A stretch of 7,668 nt of DNA from an uncultured Bacilli bacterium (GCA_934098445.1 CAKOOW010000049.1:1-7668), one strand, 5' to 3'. Positions 1-6,381 are shown, numbered from the stretch's first letter. Numbers and translations are program-made. The notes: generated by a model not told the origin, from the letters alone.

Positions 1-1
1 G

Positions 2-1369
2 CGTCGAATTGAAATTTCCGAACATGCTTTTTACGAAAGTATTAAAAGAGATTTAAATATTAATCTAAATATGGAAAAATACAACTCTGATGCGGAATAT
101 AGAAAAGCTTTAACAGAAGAAGCCTTGTTAAAACTTAAAATATTAAAAAAATTAAAAACTCCGGCTGATTTACAAAAGAAATTTCCTACACTATATAGAG
201 GATATTTATATTATGTAAAAGAATATTATAGCCTTAAGAAAAACACTATCGACCCTCTAGCTAAATTAGATCCAATTTCTAGAAGTTTTAAAATAGCTAG
301 TTTAAATAAAAACATTCATGAAAATAATTCTTATTCTTATGATATTACAATCCTAGATTTAATAAAATATATTAATTCTTTTAATATTAAAGTATATATA
401 AATGATTGTGTTACCGCAATAACTAATATTCTTAAATATCAAGATAAAATAATGAATTATATTCACAGTAATCCTATTGATTTTAGTACTTTAAGTGATG
501 ATGATACCGATACTTTAGAATTTTATTTTGCCTATTGTAATTTAAAGCAGGTAAAAAATGTTGATTTAGACTCTAGACAGAATTATTTATATTATGTTTC
601 TAACTATTTTAAAGAACATAAGGATTATATGAATAGTAATATCTCCCTAGTCGTAGGAGCCGGTGATGGCAAGATAACACAAAACGGAACTTTTAGCACT
701 GTTAATTACGATATTAGTGAAGGAAAAGTAATAACGCCTAAGATTCTATATGAAATGTATCGTGATATTTTAATTGAAAATCCGGACTTAAAAGTAGTTG
801 ATTTTTCTCATTTTGATTTTGCGGGAATGAATTTAGATGAAGTATCCCAATTTATGAAGAGTTATTTAAAGGATTTACAAGTTAACTGGGAACTTTTACC
901 ACCCGATGATAAAACGTTTGAAAAAGATATTATTGAGCATATCACTACTTCTACAAAAAATTTAAATACAAAGACAAAAGAACAACATCAAAAAAAATTA
1001 TTAGAGCTTTTTATGGCGAAAAAAAGTTTGTATGATGCTTCTAATCCTATTTTTAGAATTAAAGGGAAGAAAACTTTTGATGGCTATGTAGGTTATGTTT
1101 ATCCTAATGGTCGCGTTGTCTTAGATAAATTTTATGATAAACAAACTGATTCTTTGCTTGCTGATGGTCATGCTGTTTATGCCATGAATATTGAAGAGTT
1201 CTATGAACTAAGTAAATTAAGTAAATCCGAACTTATTAAAAGTAAATTATGTAAAAGATATATTCATAAAGGCGACTGGGCAAAAAGGGTTCTCAAAAAT
1301 GAAATTATGTCAAAAACTACTATTTCTCCTACCGTTAAAGTAAGAAATTTAGTAAAAAATACATTTTAG
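2..1369 (+). CDS. Hypothetical protein, 5'-truncated by the window edge
   Basis: I do not recognise this protein. The first ATG is at 71 (432 aa from there), but the same frame stays open to base 2, adding 23 codons that read RRIEISEHAF... . There is no Shine-Dalgarno sequence before the ATG, so the true start most likely lies left of the window. Counting from the ATG at 71: residues 8-55 are a charged, probably helical segment rich in K, L and Y. Residues 90-185 are mixed. Residues 190-250 look beta-rich, with a glycine turn (VVGAGDG, 194-200) and a short pentapeptide-like stretch (VDFSHFDFAGMNL, 243-255). Residues 281-322 are a lysine-rich helix. Residues 324-380 form a compact beta-rich domain (FDGYVGYVYPNGRVVLDKFYD), followed by a basic tail. 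I see no signal peptide or membrane segment in the visible part. It converges with the minus-strand repeat operon and has its own terminator at 1471-1502. Reality of the gene is near certain; function is unknown. Confidence 0.9.
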   Translation, partial: RRIEISEHAFYESIKRDLNINLNMEKYNSDAEYRKALTEEALLKLKILKKLKTPADLQKKFPTLYRGYLYYVKEYYSLKKNTIDPLAKLDPISRSFKIASLNKNIHENNSYSYDITILDLIKYINSFNIKVYINDCVTAITNILKYQDKIMNYIHSNPIDFSTLSDDDTDTLEFYFAYCNLKQVKNVDLDSRQNYLYYVSNYFKEHKDYMNSNISLVVGAGDGKITQNGTFSTVNYDISEGKVITPKILYEMYRDILIENPDLKVVDFSHFDFAGMNLDEVSQFMKSYLKDLQVNWELLPPDDKTFEKDIIEHITTSTKNLNTKTKEQHQKKLLELFMAKKSLYDASNPIFRIKGKKTFDGYVGYVYPNGRVVLDKFYDKQTDSLLADGHAVYAMNIEEFYELSKLSKSELIKSKLCKRYIHKGDWAKRVLKNEIMSKTTISPTVKVRNLVKNTF

Positions 1370-1470
1370 GACTAGTCAAAACCATTTTTTTATGATATAA
1401 ATTATTTATATGAGTTTAGTTTTGATATGTTTTTTCGGAAATTATAATCTGAAAGAAAACATTCAAAGCA

Positions 1471-1502
1471 AAAGATATACCTAGAAATAGGTATATTTTT
1501 TT
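1471..1502 (+). terminator. Rho-independent terminator of the plus-strand gene
   Basis: A perfect 9-bp stem (ATATACCTA, 1475-1483, with TAGGTATAT, 1488-1496) closes on a GAAA tetraloop and runs into seven T residues (1496-1502). It lies about 105 nt after the stop at 1369. The A residues upstream make the hairpin partly usable on the minus strand too, but the T-tract is best on the plus strand. Confidence 0.85.
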
Positions 1503-1525
1503 GGCTAAAAATAATTATAACTAAT

Positions 1526-1560
1526 AAAAAAAAGACTACATACCCATCACCTATAGTCTT
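1526..1560 (-). terminator. Rho-independent terminator of the repeat-protein operon
   Basis: Read on the minus strand, AAGACTA (1560-1554) pairs with TAGTCTT (1538-1532) as a 7-bp stem around a 15-nt loop that can pair slightly further (ATA with TAT). It is followed by eight U residues in RNA (the plus-strand A-run 1526-1533). It lies about 116 nt beyond the stop of the 563-aa gene and is the natural end of the minus-strand transcript. Confidence 0.75.
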
Positions 1561-1675
1561 AAAACCATCCTACAATGATTATATAGTTTGAAACAAAATT
1601 TCTACGAAATTAAAGAATTTAATAACCCTAAATCCTAACTATCCCAAACCAATTTCATTCCCACTTATTAATTAT

Positions 1676-3367
1676 TCATAAATGTAATTTTCTTGTCATC
1701 TCTTTATCTTCATGATAAGAACTTCTAAAAAATTCTAATAATTTTTCGACTTCTTCTTTCTTATAATCACAAATACCAGCTATCTCTTGCTCACTATATT
1801 CTTTATCTACTCTACCATATTTTAATAAGATCATATAAATATAATCATCATTAAGACTTATATTTATCCTATTAAGAAGATAATTATTCTTAAGATACAT
1901 AATAATCCCTAGATTATATAATTTTCTATTTCTTTTTAACATATTAGTTATCTTATTATAAATTAAATTATTTATCTTTGCCTTCGTATTTTGCTCTAGA
2001 AAATGATAATCTTCTTTTGTATCTCCTTCTTTAGTAAATCTAAGTCCAAGTAATTTCTTATCTTCTAAAGATAATGCCTCTATTACCGTTATTACTTCTT
2101 CTTTACTATAATAATCTAACTTATCTAAGAGATTATTATTAACTCTACTAATACTTAACCCTTTCTTTAGAAGTCTACTCATCTTACCATAAATTAATCT
2201 TTCTAGAGCCTTACTCTCTTCTTTACCTAGATGATACTCTTCTTTAGGATATAAATCTTCCTTATACTTAAGTCCTAATAAATCTTTTTCTTTATTAGAT
2301 AAATTACTAACTACTAAAAGAACATCTTTCTTTTGATATTCTCTAAAGATTTCATAAATACTCTTAATATGTTTTTCTTTAGAATCATTATTCTTTAAAT
2401 ACTTAATAAAAACTAAATACTTCTTAAGTAAAGGATATATTACTTCTCTAAACTCATTATCTTCTAAAATCTTATCCTTATATTGATAATACATTTGGCT
2501 TAAGTACTTAACTTTTCCCTGATATCTACTAGGTAACCATAATATAGCTTCTCTAACTAGATGTCTTTCTTCTACCAAAAACAATCCTTCTATAGCCATT
2601 CTTTTCTTCTCTAGTTTTTGTTTCTTAAGTATACTAGGAAGCATCTCTCTTAAAAGATAACTTAATCTCTTAGTACTTTCTTGATCTATCTTCTTAGGAA
2701 TATAATCCCCATCTTTAGTATATCTAAAACTAATTAAATCTCTATCACTCTTAGTTAAACTACTAAGTCCTAAATCCACTTCTTCTTTAGTATAATCTTT
2801 ATATCTTAAATATAAATTCTTCTTTTCTTTAAGACTTTCTACTTCTAATTTATATTCTACATAATAAGATAAACTAATCACATTAATATTAATATCTTTA
2901 AGATGTTCATTCTTTAGATTATCTCTATATCTATAAAGACCACTACCAAGTAAATAAAAACTCTTATTCTCCTGAATTAATCGGTCGGTAAGACTACTCT
3001 TAAGAATAATCTCCTCTTCTTTAAGAAACTTTAAGACTTTAGTTAACCCCTCTAAAAAGACTTTATAATCACTTATATTAATGCATATACTATTAAAATA
3101 ATTATTTAATACCCCATAAGAATTATCTCTTAGTTCTTCTTTTAAAATTTTCTTATATAAGAATCTTAAATTATTTAAAAGACTAATTTTAAATTCCAAA
3201 TTAGCATTTTCCTGAAGTTCTTGAATACTCATTAAAATACCCTTCTTAACAAGATTAGTATAATCTTTCCCACTAATCTTTAAGAAACTATACTCCCTTT
3301 TAACCCCTTCAATAAGACTAAAATAACTCTTATAAATTTCCTGATAATTAAAACTATATTTGTCCAT
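1676..3367 (-). CDS. Repeat protein with sigma-70 region 4-like units (563 aa)
   Basis: This is the last gene of the minus-strand operon and a relative of the 775-aa protein beside it. Recognisable units begin near residues 192 (YTKEEV), 270, 344 (YQKKDV) and 420 (YSKEEV), a period of 74-78. Each has the order: YxKEE helix, a helix such as LSLEDKKLLGLRF (432-444), about 20 residues, then a basic helix such as NLIYNKITNML (467-477). The C-terminus (508-548) is the best HTH: ILLKYGR, then YSEQEIAGI (524-532), then KKEEVEKLLEFF. Residues 1-185 look like older, decayed copies; 80-100 resemble the second unit of the 775-aa protein. The pattern resembles sigma region 4 (LxxREAKVLRMRFG ... RERIRQIEAKALRKL, from memory), but I see no region 2, so a working sigma factor is unlikely. 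No signal peptide or membrane helix is seen. There is one tryptophan. The start ATG lies inside the upstream gene (14-bp overlap), implying translational coupling. The stop is TGA; reading through it as Trp gives no protein-like extension. The gene is certain; the sigma-4 relationship is inference. Confidence 0.9.
   Translation of the reverse strand: MDKYSFNYQEIYKSYFSLIEGVKREYSFLKISGKDYTNLVKKGILMSIQELQENANLEFKISLLNNLRFLYKKILKEELRDNSYGVLNNYFNSICINISDYKVFLEGLTKVLKFLKEEEIILKSSLTDRLIQENKSFYLLGSGLYRYRDNLKNEHLKDININVISLSYYVEYKLEVESLKEKKNLYLRYKDYTKEEVDLGLSSLTKSDRDLISFRYTKDGDYIPKKIDQESTKRLSYLLREMLPSILKKQKLEKKRMAIEGLFLVEERHLVREAILWLPSRYQGKVKYLSQMYYQYKDKILEDNEFREVIYPLLKKYLVFIKYLKNNDSKEKHIKSIYEIFREYQKKDVLLVVSNLSNKEKDLLGLKYKEDLYPKEEYHLGKEESKALERLIYGKMSRLLKKGLSISRVNNNLLDKLDYYSKEEVITVIEALSLEDKKLLGLRFTKEGDTKEDYHFLEQNTKAKINNLIYNKITNMLKRNRKLYNLGIIMYLKNNYLLNRINISLNDDYIYMILLKYGRVDKEYSEQEIAGICDYKKEEVEKLLEFFRSSYHEDKEMTRKLHL
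1724..1846 (-). other. C-terminal HTH-like domain of the 563-aa protein
   Basis: Residues 508-548 are the closest match in this protein to sigma-70 region 4. MILLKYG (512-518) sits where sigma factors have VLRMRFG. YSEQEIAGI (524-532) matches the YTLEEVGKQ segment that begins the helix-turn-helix, and KKEEVEKLLEFF (536-547) sits at the recognition helix. The domain is in phase with the repeats: LLGLRF of the preceding unit begins at 439, about 73 residues earlier. DNA binding is inferred, not shown. Confidence 0.6.
1934..2812 (-). repeat. Protein-level tandem repeats in the 563-aa gene
   Basis: Four units of about 65 conserved residues joined by short linkers encode residues 186-249, 262-319, 337-402 and 413-478. 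Approximate nucleotide spans are 2621-2812, 2411-2584, 2162-2359 and 1934-2131. The second unit is the most degenerate. The DNA itself is diverged apart from short words around the YSKEE codons, so this is an old protein repeat rather than a recent DNA duplication. Confidence 0.75.
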
Positions 3368-5681
3368 CCTCTTTCTTCTCCAATCTTAAAGTCTTATCTT
3401 TCTTATCATACATCTTAAGAATATCTTCTATTAAAACGATATCCATATCTAGTAAGATACTTATCTCCATCCTTGAATAACAATATCCATTAATATACCC
3501 TTTTTCCATTAAAATAACCATTAAGACTTTATTATCTAAAAGCGCATTTAATTCCTTTAAATAACTATTTTCTAAAACATATCTAGCTACTTCAATTCTC
3601 TTAAAAATATACTTATCTCTATTTGCTTTAGTTTTAGCAGCCTCTAAATGATTTCTAAAGATTCCCGAGAAGAAAATATAAACCTTCTGTTTAGTCTTAC
3701 TATCTAACGCATTAAAACTATTCTTAAGATTATACTCTTCATCATATCTTAAATTAAATAATTCTCTTTCTTTAGTACCTAAATCCTCTACAACATTTAA
3801 AATCTCTTCTTTTGAATAATTATTATATTTATAAAATAAGTCATTTAGATAACTATTTCTCTTATGAAAATTACATAAAATCATTTCCATCTTACCAACT
3901 ATCTTATATATCTTTTGTTTAATCTCTTCTTCTAAATAAATAGACTCTTCTTTAAAATTATAATTTTCATCATATCTTAGTCTTAAGAGTTCTTTTTCTT
4001 CCGAACTTAAACTATTAATCACCTGAAGAATTTCATTCTCTGGATACTCCTTAAATCTTAAGAAAAGCCCCAACTTCTTCACATATTTATTTTTATTAGC
4101 TAGTAATCTAGGAATCTTTCTATAAATAAGATTTTTATATTTACTAAGTTCACTATTTTCTAACGGAATCTTACCGGCTTTTTTCTTTAAAGCCCTATCA
4201 TATCCTAAGAATACTAAATTCCTTTCTTCTACAGATAACCCATCTATAACCAGCATTATCTCATCCTTGGAATAATTCTTATATAGAGCTAATAAATCGT
4301 TTCTTTGATTATCCTCACCCTTTAGAAGTACCCCAATTCTCTTCTCTATTTTATCTATCTCTTTTAAAACTTTCTTTTCTAAATAACGAGCCTCACTCTT
4401 CAAGTTATACTCACTATCATACTTAAGTCTTAAAAGTTCTCTTTCTTCTTTAGATAAATCATTTATACAACAAATAATCTTCTCTTTAGAATATTTATTA
4501 TACTGAAATAATAAATTTATACTTCTCTTATAAACCTTACTATTCCCTAAAATTCTTTGTAATTTGAAATAGATTACTTCACTTAGAATCTCTCTATCTT
4601 TAAATTCTATATTTTTATTAAGCTCTAAATTTCTATAGTATTTAATAAGTACCTGATAATCACTATCTAAAAGCAGCTTTATTCCCTCCATTATCTCTTC
4701 TTGGGTATGATTATCATAAATAAGATTCAAATCTCTAAAAAAGTCTTCCTTCAACATCTTATCATCAATAAGTCTTGGCATCTTTACCGTTACTAAGTAT
4801 TCTACTCTTCTTTTGACACTACTACTTTCACTCTTAAAACTCTCTAGGACATTAAAATTACTATCATACTTCTTATATAATAAATCCCTTTCTAAAGAAC
4901 TTAAACTTATAATTGCAAGTCTTACTTCTTCTTTAGAATACTCTTTTAAACTAATATAAAGATTAGAATTATATAACTTAATACTTCTTCCCTCTTTAAG
5001 ACTTCTTTTAATCTTATTATATACTAAAGAATCTATTCTCTTCTTTGTATTTTTATCTAAAAGCACTGCCTCACATCTATACTCATAATTCTTAGTATAT
5101 CTTAATAATAATAATTCTTTTTCTCTAGGATCTAATGTTCCTAAAACTCTATCTACTTCTTCTTTTTTATAGTCTCCTAATAAATCATATAAACTCTTAC
5201 CCCTACCAATCTTAAGATTTTCTTTATCTTTAGTAATCTTATCTTCCTTAAGTAACTCTCCCACCAAAGGATAAATACTATTAAAAAAGACTTTATTATC
5301 TTCTACCGTATAAGTATTATCTTGACCACTAAGAAACCTCTCTCTTTGAAAGATAATCTCTTTATAATTATCACTTAATAAAGACACAATCTCATCAATA
5401 AGATAAGCCTTATATTCATAGAACAAATCATATATCGAAGACGTATTAATTATATGAACATTCTCTAACTTCCTAGGAAGTAATACTATCAAAAGATACT
5501 CACTATCTAAATAATCCTTTCTCGTTAAGAGATTCTTATCAATAAAATACCCATTCTTATCATATAAACGTCTAATTAAATTCTGATATTCTAAAGAAAG
5601 ACTATTTATCACTAAATTCATCTCTTCTTTGGAATATTTTTTAAAATACTGATATAAATTTATTGTCATATAATCCCCCAT
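3354..5681 (-). CDS. Nine-unit tandem repeat protein with sigma-70 region 4-like units (775 aa)
   Basis: Almost the whole protein is a tandem array. Unit anchor residues (the Y of YSKEE or its equivalent) fall at about 16, 93, 171, 248, 325, 397, 470, 546 and 622, a period of 72-78. A typical unit reads: L-Y-xx-Y-SKEE-I-xxVI, then LSxEEKELLRLRYD, a variable loop with a conserved leucine-acidic spot (YLEE), then a basic helix such as IYKIVGKMEMIL. Unit 3 is the most sigma-like: LDPREKELLLLRY (183-195), then KKRIDSLVYNKIKRSL (213-228). Compare E. coli sigma-70 region 4 from memory: LTAREAKVLRMRFG, then RERIRQIEAKALRKL. A final HTH-like unit lies at 718-757. There is no sigma region 2, no membrane segment, no signal peptide and no tryptophan; K, E, L, Y, I and N dominate. 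It is probably a cytoplasmic DNA- or RNA-polymerase-binding protein (inference). It follows the 215-aa gene by 45 bp and overlaps the 563-aa gene by 14 bp. The start may be Met5 (5669), which has the better-spaced ribosome binding site. Confidence 0.92.
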   Translation of the reverse strand: MGDYMTINLYQYFKKYSKEEMNLVINSLSLEYQNLIRRLYDKNGYFIDKNLLTRKDYLDSEYLLIVLLPRKLENVHIINTSSIYDLFYEYKAYLIDEIVSLLSDNYKEIIFQRERFLSGQDNTYTVEDNKVFFNSIYPLVGELLKEDKITKDKENLKIGRGKSLYDLLGDYKKEEVDRVLGTLDPREKELLLLRYTKNYEYRCEAVLLDKNTKKRIDSLVYNKIKRSLKEGRSIKLYNSNLYISLKEYSKEEVRLAIISLSSLERDLLYKKYDSNFNVLESFKSESSSVKRRVEYLVTVKMPRLIDDKMLKEDFFRDLNLIYDNHTQEEIMEGIKLLLDSDYQVLIKYYRNLELNKNIEFKDREILSEVIYFKLQRILGNSKVYKRSINLLFQYNKYSKEKIICCINDLSKEERELLRLKYDSEYNLKSEARYLEKKVLKEIDKIEKRIGVLLKGEDNQRNDLLALYKNYSKDEIMLVIDGLSVEERNLVFLGYDRALKKKAGKIPLENSELSKYKNLIYRKIPRLLANKNKYVKKLGLFLRFKEYPENEILQVINSLSSEEKELLRLRYDENYNFKEESIYLEEEIKQKIYKIVGKMEMILCNFHKRNSYLNDLFYKYNNYSKEEILNVVEDLGTKERELFNLRYDEEYNLKNSFNALDSKTKQKVYIFFSGIFRNHLEAAKTKANRDKYIFKRIEVARYVLENSYLKELNALLDNKVLMVILMEKGYINGYCYSRMEISILLDMDIVLIEDILKMYDKKDKTLRLEKKEDGQI
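3368..3381 (-). promoter_or_regulatory. Ribosome binding site of the 563-aa gene, inside the upstream gene
   Basis: Upstream of the ATG at 3365-3367 the minus strand reads GGAGAAGAAAGAGG. GGAG (3381-3378) is 10 nt from the ATG; AGAGG directly abuts it and is too close to work alone. The site lies within the last codons of the 775-aa gene, consistent with coupled translation. Confidence 0.5.
3411..3530 (-). other. C-terminal HTH-like domain of the 775-aa protein
   Basis: Residues 718-757 read VLMVILMEKGYING, then YSRMEISILLD (735-745), then DIVLIEDILKMY (747-758). This matches the layout of the C-terminal domain of the 563-aa neighbour (MILLKYGR, YSEQEIAGI, KKEEVEKLL) and of sigma region 4. 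It lies roughly 80 residues after the equivalent point of unit 9. The two genes therefore share both the repeats and the terminal cap. Confidence 0.55.
3645..5657 (-). repeat. Protein-level tandem array of nine units in the 775-aa gene
   Basis: The units cover residues 9-71, 83-144, 164-229, 241-306, 319-379, 390-454, 464-527, 539-603 and 615-679. Approximate nucleotide spans are 5469-5657, 5250-5435, 4995-5192, 4764-4961, 4545-4727, 4320-4514, 4101-4292, 3873-4067 and 3645-3839. Units 3, 4, 6, 7, 8 and 9 are clear; units 1, 2 and 5 are diverged. Conserved positions are Y-(S/K)-K-(E/D)-E, L-S-x-E-(E/K)-(R/K)-(E/N/D)-L, (L/F)-x-(L/K)-(R/K/G)-Y-D and a terminal (K/R)-(I/M)-x-R-x-L. The only strong DNA echo is the plus-strand word TCTTCTTTAGAATA and its variants at the YSKEE codons. 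Confidence 0.8.
5670..5679 (-). promoter_or_regulatory. Possible ribosome binding site favouring Met5 of the 775-aa gene
   Basis: A G-run (plus-strand CCCCC, 5675-5679) lies 5 nt before the in-frame ATG at 5667-5669. The ATG at 5679-5681 instead has AGGA (5688-5685) only 3 nt away and AGAGAGG (5704-5698) 16 nt away, both poorly spaced. Starting at Met5 would give 771 aa. Confidence 0.4.
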
Positions 5682-5726
5682 GTATCCTAGTATTTTACCT
5701 CTCTAAAGAATGCTTAGCAAGTAATT

Positions 5727-6374
5727 TTATCTTTTAAAAGACTTCTTTTCTTCTCTATATAAATACGCCCTTTCTTCATATTTTTGATTTTTTAGATGAT
5801 ACTTATCATTAGGTATCACTAATTCCTTTAAAGCCCTTAAAGTATCATCATCTAAGGTCTCATAATTCTTATATAAAGCCTTAATATCAGATTTATCATA
5901 ATCTCCTAATAAAGGATTATATAAAGAGATGTTTCCCATCACTGTTATTCCTAAACTTTTAAATATTTTACTCAGATTAACTAAAGAGGCATATTGATAT
6001 TCATTAATTACTTTAGGAATCTCTATTACAACACTTCTTAAATTAATCTCATTAATAAGTGTTAATACTATAAAGTTTAATCCTCTTCCATAGATAATAT
6101 CATTAAGCTGTTTATCCCTCTTATAGCCTAATTTCTCTAAAGAAACATTATAAATACCCGCTAATACTTCATCTAAAGTCTCTCCATGACTCCCAAGACC
6201 ATCCACCATCTCTTTAGAATTATCAAGTCCCGGAATATTATAAACTCCAATTGTCTGTTTAGGAGTAATAAGTATAAGACTTCCTAATCCTTCCGGAACA
6301 CTCATTCCATTTTTTATATAATAAGCATTCTCTTCTCTATAAAATTCATTTATATCTAGTTGTTTAAGCTCCAT
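5727..6374 (-). CDS. Hypothetical protein, first gene of the repeat-protein operon (215 aa)
   Basis: I do not recognise this protein. It looks like a soluble alpha/beta protein with no signal peptide or membrane helix. Likely strands are SLILIT (32-37), TIGVYNI (41-47), NFIVLTLI (100-107), RSVVIEI (113-119) and ITVMGNISLY (143-152). A glycine-rich turn, DGLGSHGETLDEV (58-70), and a loop at YGRGLN (95-100) might form a binding site, but no known motif fits. The tail (196-215) is highly charged and ends KKSFKR. Residues 167-185 (LYKNY followed by a helix) faintly resemble the start of a repeat unit in the next gene. The start is supported by AGAGGA seven bases upstream. The 45-bp gap to the 775-aa gene on the same strand suggests co-transcription, so it may act with the repeat proteins. 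Being a short conserved-looking gene ahead of two large ones, it could be a partner or regulator, but nothing in the sequence proves this. Confidence 0.85.
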   Translation of the reverse strand: MELKQLDINEFYREENAYYIKNGMSVPEGLGSLILITPKQTIGVYNIPGLDNSKEMVDGLGSHGETLDEVLAGIYNVSLEKLGYKRDKQLNDIIYGRGLNFIVLTLINEINLRSVVIEIPKVINEYQYASLVNLSKIFKSLGITVMGNISLYNPLLGDYDKSDIKALYKNYETLDDDTLRALKELVIPNDKYHLKNQKYEERAYLYREEKKSFKR

Positions 6375-6381
6375 ATTACCA

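Larger units (their letters stand above)
1370..1675. other. Convergent intergenic region with two terminators
   Basis: This is the 306-bp gap between the stop of the plus-strand gene and the stop of the minus-strand 563-aa gene. It holds a plus-strand hairpin terminator (1471-1502), a minus-strand hairpin terminator (1526-1560), a small AT hairpin (arms 1597-1602 and 1606-1611, three-base loop), and five C-runs on the plus strand between 1626 and 1662. The only ATG-started frame I examined (24 codons, 1410-1484) has no ribosome binding site and ends inside the terminator, so I do not call it. Confidence 0.85.

Noticed and set aside
71..1369. Pentapeptide-repeat protein call from VDFSHFDFAGMNL
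   Set aside because: Only two or three five-residue steps are present, far too few for a pentapeptide helix.
1410..1484. Small plus-strand frame of 24 codons between the convergent genes
   Set aside because: No ribosome binding site, ends inside the terminator hairpin, and the sequence has no protein-like feature.
1597..1611. AT-rich hairpin AATTTC-TAC-GAAATT as a terminator
   Set aside because: Only six weak pairs and no clean T-run on either strand; the two stronger hairpins nearby explain termination.
1624..1678. Read-through of TGA as tryptophan (code 4) at the end of the 563-aa gene
   Set aside because: The extension would be a short, Trp-heavy, non-protein-like tail ending at TAG, and visible tryptophans elsewhere use TGG. 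Standard code fits better.
1676..3367. Annotation of the repeat proteins as ordinary sigma-70 factors
   Set aside because: No region 2 or region 3 is visible and the proteins are made of repeated region 4-like units, so the name would be misleading.
3354..5681. Recent DNA tandem duplication or CRISPR-like array
   Set aside because: The repeats are conserved at protein level only; DNA identity between units is short and patchy, and the period (about 216-234 bp) and coding frame fit an old protein repeat.
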